In this document: in pieces, positions 1-8,215 of the stretch
Layout: the number at the start of each line of letters is the position of its first letter
How positions within the stretch are numbered: the first letter of the stretch is position 1
From: IGN2 sp964639955
GTDB lineage: Bacteria > Bacteroidota > Ignavibacteria > Ignavibacteriales > Ignavibacteriaceae
Length of the DNA stretch: 28,829 nt
Direction of reading: 5' to 3'
NCBI GenBank assembly: GCA_964639955.1
Contig: CAZXGJ010000051.1
Span: 1-28,829 of the forward strand
Program-made: the position numbers and the translations under genes
The notes under the pieces: generated by a model
The model's database searches: none
What the model was told of the DNA's origin: nothing
Seen by the model: only the letters and a program-made list of their open reading frames with translations

Positions 1-2
1 AC

Positions 3-287
3 AATAATGTTCAGATGCTTGAATCGTTAGGAATTGTTGAATCTTATTCCGTTGCATCGTTAATTGAAGCGGCAGATGTAGCAGTAAAGGCTGCAAAAGT
101 TCAGTTGGTTGAATTACGACTGGCAATGGCGCTCGGCGGAAAAGCTTTCTTTAGTGTTACAGGAGATGTAGCTGCCGTAACAAGTGCGGTTGAAGCAGGA
201 GCCCGGATTGTAGCTGAGAAAGGTCTCCTGGTAAACAAAATTGTAATTGCTAATCCACGACAGGAACTTCTCTCAGAAATGATTTAG
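3..287 (+). CDS. BMC-T microcompartment shell protein, C-terminal half (PduT-like), cut by window edge
   Basis: The open frame enters from the left edge (codons for N-N-V-Q precede the first Met at 15), so the gene is partial. The visible 94 residues form one complete BMC fold: SLGIVESYSVASLIEAADVA, then GGKAFFSVTGDVAAVTSAVE, then a closing EKGLLVNKIVIANPRQELL. This matches from memory the second domain of PduT-type tandem (BMC-T) shell proteins (GIVETWSVAA, GIGGKCY, GEKGLLVYRSVIPRPH) better than single-domain BMC-H proteins. Such proteins form trimeric shell facets of bacterial microcompartments that enclose aldehyde-generating catabolism. The rest of the microcompartment operon should lie to the left. 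A single-domain BMC-H with an N-terminal extension is the alternative. Confidence 0.85.
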   Translation, partial: NNVQMLESLGIVESYSVASLIEAADVAVKAAKVQLVELRLAMALGGKAFFSVTGDVAAVTSAVEAGARIVAEKGLLVNKIVIANPRQELLSEMI

Positions 288-524
288 ATTTTTATTTCAT
301 ATTTAAAAGAAATTTTACTTACCGACCTGGATTAACAACATCAATTCCCGCCGTTCGTTAAAATTGCTATTGACAATTAAATTAAAAATCATATTTTAGA
401 GATGAGTTGAGTGCAGTCTCCCCTTCCTCCGGCAAAGTCTCAACAACAGTAAATTTAAGTTCTTTCCCATTCTGAGCAGCTATCTGATAATTCAGTTATT
501 TAAAATTTTAATGGAGTATCAGCA

Positions 525-713
525 ATGACAAAGAAAAAATTTCAATGTGATGCGTGCGGATATTACTGGGAAGTTGGAAATTTAGATAGAGCACCTAATA
601 ACTGTCCTGTCTGTGAGTGCACCAGAATACACAGAGCTGTCAGGCACCAGAGATTTGCAAAAAAAGCCCGTCCCAAAATCAGAAGATCGATTTCTTTTAT
701 TGGGAGCAGGTAA
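525..713 (+). CDS. Small zinc-ribbon (rubredoxin-like) protein
   Basis: A 62-residue basic protein. Cys8-x2-Cys11 and Cys27-P-V-Cys30 (plus Cys32) form a typical four-cysteine zinc or iron knuckle pair with an aromatic turn (GYYW) between them. The C-terminal half is rich in Arg and Lys (HQRFAKKARPKIRRS), which could bind nucleic acid or an acidic partner. A GGAG ribosome-binding site lies about 10 nt before the ATG. The gene sits 42 bp upstream of a NifX/NifB-C-like gene, so the two are probably co-transcribed. I do not recognise a specific family beyond the metal-binding ribbon. Confidence 0.75.
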   Translation: MTKKKFQCDACGYYWEVGNLDRAPNNCPVCECTRIHRAVRHQRFAKKARPKIRRSISFIGSR

Positions 714-755
714 TTCAACTAATTAATATTAAATTCAAAACGGAGGGAATATGAG

Positions 756-1106
756 ATGAAAATTGCCATTGAATCAAATGACGGAATTACAATTAAATCC
801 CCGTTTCTCAAAACCAGGGGTTACCTGGTTTACGATATTGATGAAACACATATAAGCAGTTTTGAATACAGAAAAGCATTGGAGAGAAGAATAGAGCCGA
901 AGCCTAATAACACATTTGTTACTGAAAATCTTCATTCTGTTTTAGACGACTGCGGAACCATTATCTCCCGCGGCATGGACAGAGTTGAGCTGCAGTCATT
1001 TAAACAAGAGGGAAAAGAAGTTTTTATCACATTCAATACTTCGGCTAAGGATGCAGTTAATTTATATATCAAAGAACTTTTAATGAGCCCGGCAATTCAT
1101 CATTAA
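756..1106 (+). CDS. Dinitrogenase iron-molybdenum cofactor biosynthesis (NifX/NifB-C-like) family protein
   Basis: A 116-residue protein. It starts MKIAIESNDG, continues with a beta strand (RGYLVYDID), and has a central LDDCGTIISRGMD segment with Cys66. This is the layout of the Nitro_FeMo-Co (pfam02579) fold found in NifX, NafY and many stand-alone homologues in non-diazotrophs. In NifX the fold binds the FeMo-cofactor or its precursor; here there is no other nif gene, so a general metal-cluster or redox-linked role is more likely. The start is fixed by a strong GGAGGG about 8 nt upstream; a nearby ATG at 751 runs straight into TGA. Paired with the zinc-ribbon gene 42 bp upstream. Confidence 0.7.
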   Translation: MKIAIESNDGITIKSPFLKTRGYLVYDIDETHISSFEYRKALERRIEPKPNNTFVTENLHSVLDDCGTIISRGMDRVELQSFKQEGKEVFITFNTSAKDAVNLYIKELLMSPAIHH

Positions 1107-1228
1107 TTTTTGTGCCTACGGAACGCCCGATAATGAATCTCCTGCTCTGCCGCTTGTAATACTTCCGAAATAATTTAACTTTCGGGCTGTTAAATTTCTG
1201 TTTTCAATTTCAAAGATTTCAGTGAACA

Positions 1229-1726
1229 ATGGCTTCAAATAACAGACCTTCCTGGGACGAATATTTTTTAAAGCTTGCTATGCTTGCATCAGAAAGAGCA
1301 ACCTGCCCGAGGATGCACTGCGGCTGTGTGCTGGTAAAAGACAGGTTTGTTCTTGCGACAGGTTACAATGGTTCTCTTCCCGGGCAGCCGCACTGCGACG
1401 ATGTCGGCTGTTTAATTGTAGATAACCATTGTGTCCGGACCAACCATGCAGAAATTAATGCACTTGTTCAGGCAACAACTCATGGTGTGAATATAAAAGG
1501 AGCAACAGCATATGTTACAAACATGCCCTGCACAACCTGTGCAAAAGCTCTCATCGCCGCCGGAATAAAAAGAGTGGTAATATTTTCAGATTATCATGAT
1601 ACTCTGGCAACCAAATTTTTCAATGATGCGAAAGTGGAAATAGTAAAAGTTGATATGCCGGGTAAAATAATTAATTACGATCTTGATAATTACTCTTCTG
1701 CGAAGAAAACAGAAAGGTCGAAGTAA
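1229..1726 (+). CDS. dCMP deaminase family protein (ComEB-like)
   Basis: A 165-residue zinc deaminase. The catalytic signature is complete: His73-Ala-Glu75 (TNHAEINAL) supplies the zinc ligand and proton shuttle, and Pro100-Cys101-x2-Cys104 (MPCTTCAKAL) the other two ligands. The N-terminus (WDEYFLKLAMLASERATCPR, then CGCVLVKD and TGYNGSLPG) is typical of deoxycytidylate deaminases of the ComEB/Dctd group, as is the cysteine/histidine-rich insert CDDVGC...NHC. It converts dCMP to dUMP and so feeds dTMP synthesis in the cytosol. No strong Shine-Dalgarno is visible. The next gene begins 6 bp after the stop, so they may share a transcript without a functional link. Confidence 0.88.
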   Translation: MASNNRPSWDEYFLKLAMLASERATCPRMHCGCVLVKDRFVLATGYNGSLPGQPHCDDVGCLIVDNHCVRTNHAEINALVQATTHGVNIKGATAYVTNMPCTTCAKALIAAGIKRVVIFSDYHDTLATKFFNDAKVEIVKVDMPGKIINYDLDNYSSAKKTERSK

Positions 1727-1732
1727 AAAACC

Positions 1733-2611
1733 TTGACCGGCTCAAAAGCTATCCGGTATCTGCTTATACTGCTGGCAATAATTTTCTGGGGTGCATCTTT
1801 CGTAGCCACAAAAACCGTATTGCTCGAAATAAAGCCCGTTACCATTATTATCCTTCGGTTGATTTTAGCATCGGTTTTGCTGACCGTAATTGCACTTTTT
1901 ACCGGGAAAAAATTTTCTGTAAATCTTAAAAATCATAGCTGGATTTTTATTCTTGCTTTAATTGCAGTATTCCATCTCTGGATACAGGTAACTGGTCTGC
2001 AGTATACTACCGCATCCAATACTGGCTGGATAATCGGGACGGCTCCCATTTTTATGGCGATGCTTGGATTTGTTTTCTATAGAGAAAAAATTGGTGTGTT
2101 GCAAATCTCCGGAATTTTGTTAGCGATGTTCGGCTTACTTCTGCTAATCGGGAAAGGAGATGTTACAAATGTGAATTTTATCGGCAACAAAGGAGACCTG
2201 CTCGTGCTTGGCAGTTCATTTACCTGGGGAGTTTATTCAATGGTGAATAAAAAAATATCGCTAAGCTATTCACCGCTGATGACGATCCTGTACCTGTTCC
2301 TTATGATGGCAATAATAATCATACCTTTCAATCTTAATGCACAGACAGTCAACTCAGTTCTGCGTCTTTCTTCAACCGGCTGGGTTTCAATCCTTTTCCT
2401 GGGATTATTTTGCTCGGGTGTAGCTTACGTAATCTGGGCATATTCCTTGCGGGATATGGAATCTGCAAAAGTTGGTGCATTCCTTTATTTCGAACCCCTT
2501 GTGACTGTGCTTACAGCGTGGGTTTTTTTAAGAGAAGAAATTACACTGGTGATGATTCTCAGCGGTATAATAATTACAATTGGCGTATTTCTGGTAAACC
2601 GAAGTTATTAG
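1733..2611 (+). CDS. EamA/DMT-superfamily membrane transporter
   Basis: A 292-residue polytopic membrane protein with about ten hydrophobic segments arranged as two EamA repeats. The first begins IIFWGASFVATKTV, the second at about residue 150 with GDLLVLGSSFTWGVYSMVNK. The tail AKVGAFLYFEPLVTVLTAWV and a Glu-bearing FLREEIT are typical of drug/metabolite transporters. The substrate cannot be told from sequence; the family exports amino acids, nucleosides and other metabolites. The start is a TTG at 1733, 6 bp after the dCMP deaminase stop, chosen because it gives the full first membrane helix. A second EamA gene lies at 8874-9809 but the two are not near-identical. Confidence 0.85.
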   Translation: MTGSKAIRYLLILLAIIFWGASFVATKTVLLEIKPVTIIILRLILASVLLTVIALFTGKKFSVNLKNHSWIFILALIAVFHLWIQVTGLQYTTASNTGWIIGTAPIFMAMLGFVFYREKIGVLQISGILLAMFGLLLLIGKGDVTNVNFIGNKGDLLVLGSSFTWGVYSMVNKKISLSYSPLMTILYLFLMMAIIIIPFNLNAQTVNSVLRLSSTGWVSILFLGLFCSGVAYVIWAYSLRDMESAKVGAFLYFEPLVTVLTAWVFLREEITLVMILSGIIITIGVFLVNRSY

Positions 2612-2721
2612 AATAATTTTGAAAAGATTTTAGTTGCTAATTCGCAACTCAATTCTTAGTTTAACCCGTCAGTTTACTTTGCTGTTAGACAATTAATTTT
2701 CAATAAACAGGAGGTACCTAA

Positions 2722-3150
2722 ATGAATGCAAAAAGATTCTGGATTGCAGTGCTTGTTATCTTTGTTCTTATTGAGCTTACAAGCTATATCATCCACGTTG
2801 CAATACTCGGCTCCACATATCAATCCGAAGAATTGAAAAGCGTTTTCCGCCCGATGGAGGAAATGGAAGCGAAAATGTGGATAATGTATGTAACAGATTT
2901 TATCTGGGCATTCTTTTTTACTTTTATTTTTGTAAGAGGGTATGAAAACAAAGGAATTATGGAAGGGCTGAGATACGGATTTTATATGGGTATTTTTGTT
3001 TCTCTGGTATTTTCTTATCAGAGCTATGTTATTTATCCGATTCCTGATTACTCCCTCGTATTCCAGTGGTTTATATTCGGGCTGATACAGTGTTTGATTT
3101 CAGGTTTAACAGCAGCACTTATTTATAAGCCGAAGCCGGCTGCCGGGTAA
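2722..3150 (+). CDS. Conserved hypothetical four-helix membrane protein
   Basis: A 142-residue protein with four predicted membrane segments: residues about 7-28, 52-72, 85-105 and 113-134. The loop between helices 1 and 2 is polar and acidic (SEELKSVFRPMEEMEAK). The helices carry many aromatic residues and conserved-looking Gly and Tyr (LRYGFYMGIFVSLVFSY). I do not recognise a named family; similar short 4-TM proteins are common in Bacteroidota. It has its own strong ribosome-binding site (AGGAGG about 7 nt before the ATG) and is followed by a clear terminator at 3177-3201, so it is probably the last gene of its unit. Confidence 0.7.
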   Translation: MNAKRFWIAVLVIFVLIELTSYIIHVAILGSTYQSEELKSVFRPMEEMEAKMWIMYVTDFIWAFFFTFIFVRGYENKGIMEGLRYGFYMGIFVSLVFSYQSYVIYPIPDYSLVFQWFIFGLIQCLISGLTAALIYKPKPAAG

Positions 3151-3176
3151 GTTATCCCGCTAAACAAAATTCTCCT

Positions 3177-3201
3177 GGGCTGCTGAAAAAGCAGCCCTTT
3201 T
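3177..3201 (+). terminator. Rho-independent terminator
   Basis: A perfect 7-bp GC-rich stem, GGGCTGC/GCAGCCC, with loop TGAAAAA, is followed by TTTT. It lies 26 bp after the stop of the 4-TM gene and ends that transcript. Confidence 0.85.
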
Positions 3202-3316
3202 AATTAGCATCAGCATGTGGATTTCTTTATCATAACCAATCTAGTCTCTTTAAATACAGAAAATCATTTTATAACTTGTCTTAAAGATTTATAGTATTAA
3301 AACCAGCGGGAAATTT

Positions 3317-3577
3317 ATGACTTTTGGTTACGGCAAACCGGAAATAGAATATCCAACCAGTTGGGAATATAAAATAATCGGATCAAATGTTGATAAGATG
3401 CTCAAGGCAATTGAAGAAGTTATAATAGGATTGGATTATGAAGTAACTCCTTCGAACGTCAACCGGAAAGGAACATACTTTAGTCTTAATATTAAAGTCA
3501 TTGTCCCCTCAGAAGTTTTAAGAGACATCATATTTCAAAAATTCAGCTCTCATGCGGATATCCGAATGGTTATTTGA
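3317..3577 (+). CDS. DUF493 (YbeD-like) family protein
   Basis: An 86-residue protein. The opening YPTSWEYKIIG, the central RKGTYFSLNIKVIV and the closing IRMVI match, from memory, the E. coli YbeD pattern (FPTPFTYKVMG, SKGNYHSVSITI, DIVRMVL). The family has a ferredoxin-like, ACT-type fold and no firmly established function; in enterobacteria it neighbours lipoate genes. It is 13 bp upstream of the next gene and likely co-transcribed with it. The ribosome-binding site (GGGAA) is weak, and the start was chosen as the first Met that gives the family's usual length. Confidence 0.8.
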   Translation: MTFGYGKPEIEYPTSWEYKIIGSNVDKMLKAIEEVIIGLDYEVTPSNVNRKGTYFSLNIKVIVPSEVLRDIIFQKFSSHADIRMVI

Positions 3578-3590
3578 AGAGGCTTATTAG

Positions 3591-4163
3591 ATGGATACGA
3601 ATTGCGATGTACCTTTACCGGTTAACCTCAATTGCTGGAAACACCACGCCGGCTTTATAACTCATCAGATAAAATCCATAATTAACGAAAAACAAATTGA
3701 TGACATAAAGTTTTATCTGCTGAAAATTGGTGGATCGGTGATGGATTTGTATTTGGGCAAATATTCCCCCGAAGAAATTTCTAAGCAGATAATCAATTCA
3801 TTAAAGCGCAAAAGAGTTTTCAAGCCCGAAAAATATAGGGAGTGGCTCAATAAAGATGGAAGCGACTATCAGTTTATTAAATTAAAAGATAAATCTTTCT
3901 GGACATTACGGCTTGGTGAGAACCCGGAGAAGTATGTTCATATTCACCCCGGCAGATATTCGCCTCATACGATCAGGGTAAAAGCAGCAACTCTGAAAAC
4001 AGCAATTTTTATTCTCTGCTTTCTGCAAACGGGAGAAATGCAGGCAGTCGATACTGAAACCGTAAACCACGTAAGAAAAAAATATCTGTCCGAACCCCCG
4101 CTGAAATCTCTATCAAAAGCAGCAGGGCTTATTAAAATGCTTGAAGTACTTGAGAAATTATGA
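3591..4163 (+). CDS. Hypothetical protein, co-transcribed with a flavoprotein reductase
   Basis: A 190-residue soluble protein that I do not recognise. It has no signal peptide or membrane segment. Visible features are a conserved-looking centre (KYVHIHPGRYSPHTIRVKAA), a hydrophobic helix (TLKTAIFILCFL) and a helical C-terminus (LSKAAGLIKMLEVLEKL). Two cysteines near the N-terminus (Cys5, Cys15) are not arranged as a metal site. Its stop overlaps the start of the geranylgeranyl-reductase-like gene as ATGA, so translation is probably coupled, and the two products may work in the same pathway. Confidence 0.65.
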   Translation: MDTNCDVPLPVNLNCWKHHAGFITHQIKSIINEKQIDDIKFYLLKIGGSVMDLYLGKYSPEEISKQIINSLKRKRVFKPEKYREWLNKDGSDYQFIKLKDKSFWTLRLGENPEKYVHIHPGRYSPHTIRVKAATLKTAIFILCFLQTGEMQAVDTETVNHVRKKYLSEPPLKSLSKAAGLIKMLEVLEKL

Positions 4164-5338
4164 GCACTGATTTCTTTGATGTTATAGTAGCAGGGGCAGG
4201 TGTTGCGGGCTCAGCGGCAGCATATAAGATTTCTGAATCAGGATTGAAGGTATTAGTTCTTGAAAAAGAAAAACTTCCGAGATACAAAACATGCGGCGGC
4301 GGAATAGTTTTACGGGCAGTTAATCATCTTCCGTTTTCCCTTGAACCGGTTATTCAATCAGCAATCAATACAGCAGAAGTTTACGACCAGGAAAATAAAA
4401 TCAAATTCAGAATTGAGAGAAAAGAGCCGTTGATATTAATGACGATGAGAGAAGATTTCGATTATTTTCTTTTGAATAAAGCAATTGAAAAAGGAACTGC
4501 AGTAAAAGATCAACTGGAAGTAAAAGAGCTGATTAACCTCGAAGAAAAAGTGGAGGTAATAACAAATGCAGAAAAGTTTTCAGCGAAGTTTGTCATTGCC
4601 TGCGATGGAGCAACAGGTCGTTCTACAACCAGTTTCAACCTGAACAGAAATATAGTCAGGGTTCCTGCCGTTGAATCCGAGCTTTTTGTTAACGAAACGA
4701 CATTCAACCGGTTAAGAGATATAGCCAGGTTTGATTTTGGATTTGTGCCGCACGGTTACGGTTGGGTATTTCCGAAACGAAATCATCTTTCCGTTGGCGT
4801 TGCTTTTATGAAAAAGGTTGATCAATCAATTAATAGCTGGTTTAATAAATACCTGGAGCTTCTGGAAATCCTGCCGGATAAAATTTTGAAGAATGAAAAG
4901 CATGGCTATGTAATTCCGTTTGTTCTGGGGAGGGTAAAACATTCCGCAGGAAGAATTTTATTTGCGGGCGATAAACTTGGCTTTGCCGATCCGTTAACAG
5001 CAGAAGGAATAAGTTATGCTGTTGAAACCGGAAAGTTAGCCGCGCGTGCAATTATCAGAAACTACCCCGATCATTTTAAGATAGTTCAAAACTATCAATC
5101 TGAGCTTGAAGTTGTTTATCGTGAAATAAAATCGGCAAGGCTTCTTTCGAAGGTTGTTTATGGACCTTTGTCATTAAGAAAATTTATTTTCAGGCACTGG
5201 GGCAGCCGTCTGAGCGAACTGCTCACCGATGTTATCACTGAGAAGAGAAAATACAGCAAGCTTGTTAGAAACCCGGCGAATTATATCAAGCTGCTCAAAC
5301 CATCATATTTTTTTAAGCAGCAGAACTTTTTTGAGTAA
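4160..5338 (+). CDS. Geranylgeranyl reductase family FAD-dependent oxidoreductase
   Basis: A 392-residue flavoprotein. The N-terminal Rossmann motif is Gly12-x-Gly14-x2-Gly17 in VIVAGAGVAGSAAAYKISES. It is followed by the family hallmark LPRYKTCGGGIVLRAV, and near residue 275 by the second FAD contact GRILFAGDKLGFADPLTAEG. This layout is that of the ChlP/GGR group, which reduces double bonds of prenyl chains on chlorophyll, archaeal lipid or menaquinone precursors. With no photosynthesis genes visible, menaquinone or another isoprenoid is the likelier substrate, but this is inference. The start overlaps the upstream stop by 4 bp. A long inverted repeat right after the stop ends the unit. Confidence 0.85.
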   Translation: MSTDFFDVIVAGAGVAGSAAAYKISESGLKVLVLEKEKLPRYKTCGGGIVLRAVNHLPFSLEPVIQSAINTAEVYDQENKIKFRIERKEPLILMTMREDFDYFLLNKAIEKGTAVKDQLEVKELINLEEKVEVITNAEKFSAKFVIACDGATGRSTTSFNLNRNIVRVPAVESELFVNETTFNRLRDIARFDFGFVPHGYGWVFPKRNHLSVGVAFMKKVDQSINSWFNKYLELLEILPDKILKNEKHGYVIPFVLGRVKHSAGRILFAGDKLGFADPLTAEGISYAVETGKLAARAIIRNYPDHFKIVQNYQSELEVVYREIKSARLLSKVVYGPLSLRKFIFRHWGSRLSELLTDVITEKRKYSKLVRNPANYIKLLKPSYFFKQQNFFE

Positions 5339-5372
5339 AGAGATAACATCTTTCTGAAAGATGATATCTCTT
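5338..5372. terminator. Bidirectional terminator hairpin between convergent genes
   Basis: Two 17-nt arms (5338-5354 and 5356-5372) pair with one mismatch around TTTCTGAAA, with A/T-rich flanks on both sides. It separates the + strand flavoprotein gene from the minus-strand thioredoxin gene and can end both transcripts. Confidence 0.75.
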
Positions 5373-5378
5373 ATAAAA

Positions 5379-5750
5379 TTAATTTTTAATTGGTTCACTT
5401 GCGAGCAGTTCTTTTTCTATTGCTGATTTAAATGATTCTTTCGGCAAAGCACCGACTGCTAATTTTGGCTGACCATCTTTAGGAATAAAAAGCAAAGAAG
5501 GAATGCTTCTTATCCCGAACACTGCACCGAGTTCCTGTTCTTCGTCTGTGTTAACTTTATAAAAATTTACCTTTCCTTTATACTCTGCAGAAAGTTCATC
5601 AATAATCGGAGCCACCATTCTGCAAGGGCCACACCATGGCGCCCAGAAATCTACAACAGCAGGTAGTTCTCCTTCGAATTTCCATTCCTGGTTTTTTTCG
5701 TAATTAAAAACCTTCTCTAAAAATGTTTGTTTTGTTAAATGTTCAGCCAC
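5379..5750 (-). CDS. trxA: Thioredoxin
   Basis: A 123-residue thioredoxin fold. The redox centre is WAPWCGPCRM with Cys40 and Cys43, followed by DELSAEYKGKVNFYKVNTDE and the cis-proline loop GIRSIPSLLFI. The length is slightly above the usual 105-110 residues because of an N-terminal extension of about 15 residues. It reduces protein disulfides in the cytosol; no signal peptide is visible. It is the last gene of a minus-strand set with DUF302, DUF2892 and DUF6132 genes. Such small sets recur in Bacteroidota and are often tied to sulfur or thiol chemistry, so this may be a dedicated rather than the housekeeping thioredoxin. Confidence 0.9.
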   Translation of the reverse strand: MAEHLTKQTFLEKVFNYEKNQEWKFEGELPAVVDFWAPWCGPCRMVAPIIDELSAEYKGKVNFYKVNTDEEQELGAVFGIRSIPSLLFIPKDGQPKLAVGALPKESFKSAIEKELLASEPIKN

Positions 5751-5836
5751 GTTACATTTTCCTTTCTAAGTTCATTAGTATTATAAAATTTTTCTTCGCT
5801 AATCCCCCTACTTTGGGAAAGACAGGGTGAGGCCCC

Positions 5837-6220
5837 TTATACAGCAGCCAAAACTCTCTGAAGCTTTTCTTGCACTTCGGTCGCTATTGGTTTCATCATA
5901 TCATTTTCCAATATCCAGGTCATTACCACCGGATCAAATATTGAAACTTGAGTCTTGCCATCTTTTTCATAAACAATCACATTGCACGGCAGCAACAGAC
6001 CAAGCTCTTCCTCTTCCTGCAAAGCTTTGTATGCTATCGGCGGATTGCATGCACCGAGAATGGTGTACTTCTTAAAATCCTTATTAATTTTTTGTCGTAA
6101 AGTTTCTTTAACATCAATTGACGTTAAAACCCCAAATCCTTCTTTTTTTAATTCAGCGGTTACTTTCTCTAATGTCTGTTCGTAAGAGAGATCGACAGTT
6201 TTCGAAAACCCGTATTGCAT
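5837..6220 (-). CDS. DUF302 domain-containing protein
   Basis: A 127-residue soluble protein. The DUF302 core is clear: an opening YEQTLEKVTAELKKEGFGVL, then KKYTILGACNPPIAYKAL, then a strand LLLPCNVIVYEKDGKTQVSI and DPVVM. The cysteine in GACNPP and the one in LLPCN are the two usual conserved cysteines of this family. The biochemical function of DUF302 is not established; genes of this type occur with thioredoxins and sulfur or metal stress genes, as here (thioredoxin 86 bp downstream, DUF2892 22 bp upstream). Confidence 0.88.
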   Translation of the reverse strand: MQYGFSKTVDLSYEQTLEKVTAELKKEGFGVLTSIDVKETLRQKINKDFKKYTILGACNPPIAYKALQEEEELGLLLPCNVIVYEKDGKTQVSIFDPVVMTWILENDMMKPIATEVQEKLQRVLAAV

Positions 6221-6242
6221 TTCTTCTTCTCTTTATTTGTAA

Positions 6243-6455
6243 CTATTCTTTGTCTGCTTTTTTTATTGTTGAAAGCTTAAACGGCACATAGAGCGGACAA
6301 AAACCCATAAAGCTTGTCAGCAAAAACACAATCGCAAAAATTCCGAGAACTATAGCAGCCACACCTGTAATCTGGTTTGTGAAATAAAGTATTGCAACAA
6401 TCACTGCAAGGAATATCCTGATTCCCTTGTCCATTGAACCCATATTCTTCTTCAT
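6243..6455 (-). CDS. DUF2892 (YgaP-type) inner membrane protein
   Basis: A 70-residue protein with two hydrophobic segments. The start KKNMGSMDKGIRIFLAVIVA and the segment TSFMGFCPLYVPFKLST are the standard DUF2892 pattern, including the FCPLY turn. In other bacteria the same domain is the membrane part of rhodanese YgaP. It overlaps the upstream DUF6132 gene by 4 bp and precedes DUF302 by 22 bp, supporting one operon. Confidence 0.88.
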   Translation of the reverse strand: MKKNMGSMDKGIRIFLAVIVAILYFTNQITGVAAIVLGIFAIVFLLTSFMGFCPLYVPFKLSTIKKADKE

Positions 6456-6661
6456 TTGGCTTCTTTCTTTTTATTAAGTAAAGTTTTAATTGATTTCCAG
6501 TCTGTTAATACCAGCCCAATTAATGCACCATATAATGTGCTGTTAAGCGGGCTGCTCGTAATGGCACAGCTCCCGTTGCAGCCGATGAACTGGTAGTAAA
6601 GGAAACCACCGACAACTCCGAGCAATAGAGGTAAAACAAGTTTTGTGATTTTTAATGCCAT
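6452..6661 (-). CDS. DUF6132-like small membrane protein
   Basis: A 69-residue protein with two membrane segments. The centre FIGCNGSCAITSSPLNSTLY followed by GALIG is the recognisable pattern of DUF6132-type proteins, which have a cysteine pair before an ITS-P-STLYGA motif. The cysteines suggest thiol or metal chemistry, in keeping with the DUF302 and thioredoxin genes of the same operon. It is the first gene of this four-gene minus-strand unit. Confidence 0.75.
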   Translation of the reverse strand: MALKITKLVLPLLLGVVGGFLYYQFIGCNGSCAITSSPLNSTLYGALIGLVLTDWKSIKTLLNKKKEAK

Positions 6662-6775
6662 ACAAATAATAACAATTAACTATTCAGGGAAGTTTGATTA
6701 TTGAAAACAGAAAAGGATTCATCTCCCCATTTGATTATTTATTCTATTTTGATGATTGGCTGCGGTTAAAAGCAC

Positions 6776-8050
6776 TTAGCTTGTTTTTACCCTCTCCTGT
6801 CTTCCCACATAAAAATTATAAAGCCACATTAATAACGTAGCAAGCACGCCGATACCGATCAGTGCAAACCAAACCATTTCCGGTTTCTCCGCCGCTTTGG
6901 ATGTCTGGTAAAGCCAGCCGCCGAGCGGATCACCGACAAATCTTGCAATGGCTATTGGCAGAAAAGCGTATCCCTGGAACAATCCCTGTTGTCCCGGTGG
7001 TGCAATTTCTGAGATGTATTCGTAATACCTTGGCGCCTGCATCATTTCACCTATTGCAAATGCAACTATTCCGGCGGCAATAGTTGGAATACTCGGGTAT
7101 ATACCGATGATTATCCAGATTAAGCTTGATAGTGCAAAGCCGAGCAAGATGGCTTTTCTTGTCGGGATATTTTTTGATAACCGGTTAATTGGTATCTGCA
7201 AAAGAATTATTGCCCCGGCACCTGCCCACGACTGAATAATTTCATACGGGGCAGCCGCATCGATATAATCGGTTATGTAGTAGGGGATAATTATAAATTC
7301 CTGCCAGAAGATTATCCAGTAAAGAGAATAAATCAAAAGAAATATCATGAATTTTATATTTGCAAGGACGACGAAGAGGTTGGTAATTTTTTTGCCGAGC
7401 GATTCAACAACTTCCGGTCCCGGTCCTTTTACTTCTTTGTAAAGAAAAATGTTCACTAAGAGCATGGCAAAGCAGCTTAATGCAGAAACAACATATACAA
7501 ATTCGTTCCCGAAGCTGTCTCTTACAAAATAAGCAATGGTTGGACCAATCATTGCACCGGCATTTACAAGCCAGTAATAAATAGCAAAGCCAAGAGATTT
7601 GGTTTCTGCTGTAGTTGTAACTGCAACCGTACCAAGTACAGAGGGTTTAATGAACGAACCGCCGAAGGCAGTGAAAATAAGAAAGGTCATCATTAGCCAA
7701 TACAAATCCATATCGTCATAAATTCCGGAGAAAGCGCTCATTCCAACAGAGCCAATTAAAAAATATCCAAGCGCAAGAATTGAAAAAGCAACATTAAATG
7801 CTCTTTTGAATCCCCATTTATCAGCAAGTGTTCCGGCGAGAATTGGAAGGAGATAAATCAAACCGCCAAACAATCCGGAAAGCTGACCTGCTTCCGATTC
7901 GCTGAAGCCCAGCTTGTTACGCATGTAAATCATAAACACAATCTGCTGGCCGTAATAAGCAAGCCGTTCAAACAGCTCCATTCCGTTTGCAACCCAGAAT
8001 GTTTTATGGAAACCTTCTTTGAGCAGCTTTAGTCTTCCGGTTTTTTCCAC
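6776..8050 (-). CDS. MFS transporter of the POT (proton-coupled oligopeptide) type
   Basis: A protein of about 424 residues with roughly 12 membrane helices. The N-terminus carries ELFERLAYYG, which fits the ExxERFxYYG proton-coupling signature of the POT/PTR family, followed by the MFS loop GTLADKWGFKRAF. POT proteins import di- and tripeptides with protons, so peptide or peptidomimetic uptake is the first guess. The open frame extends to a TTG at 8083, but a good ribosome-binding site (AGAAAGGA, minus strand) lies about 5 nt before the GTG at 8050, which I prefer. It is divergent from the DinB-like gene, with a 165-bp shared upstream region. Confidence 0.8.
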   Translation of the reverse strand: MEKTGRLKLLKEGFHKTFWVANGMELFERLAYYGQQIVFMIYMRNKLGFSESEAGQLSGLFGGLIYLLPILAGTLADKWGFKRAFNVAFSILALGYFLIGSVGMSAFSGIYDDMDLYWLMMTFLIFTAFGGSFIKPSVLGTVAVTTTAETKSLGFAIYYWLVNAGAMIGPTIAYFVRDSFGNEFVYVVSALSCFAMLLVNIFLYKEVKGPGPEVVESLGKKITNLFVVLANIKFMIFLLIYSLYWIIFWQEFIIIPYYITDYIDAAAPYEIIQSWAGAGAIILLQIPINRLSKNIPTRKAILLGFALSSLIWIIIGIYPSIPTIAAGIVAFAIGEMMQAPRYYEYISEIAPPGQQGLFQGYAFLPIAIARFVGDPLGGWLYQTSKAAEKPEMVWFALIGIGVLATLLMWLYNFYVGRQERVKTS

Positions 8051-8215
8051 AGGGAATTCCTTTCTGAAAAATTTGATGCGCAATTTAGGTAGTTTTACTA
8101 TAAAATTTTACTTGATGATTAAGGGATAATTTCTCTATTTTCAGTAAGCCCTTCGTAAAAGTCTAAATAACTTTCCACGGGAAAATCATTTTTCATTAAA
8201 TATATTGGAGGCGCT

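Noticed and set aside
370..398. TTGACA-N17-ATTTTA as a sigma70-type promoter
   Set aside because: The spacing fits, but the region is very AT-rich and the lineage may use a different promoter consensus, so the match carries little weight.
1086..1171. Short + strand frame after the NifX-like gene reading like GTPDNESPALPLVILPK before a stop
   Set aside because: Too short, no start of its own, and out of frame with the upstream gene; probably chance.
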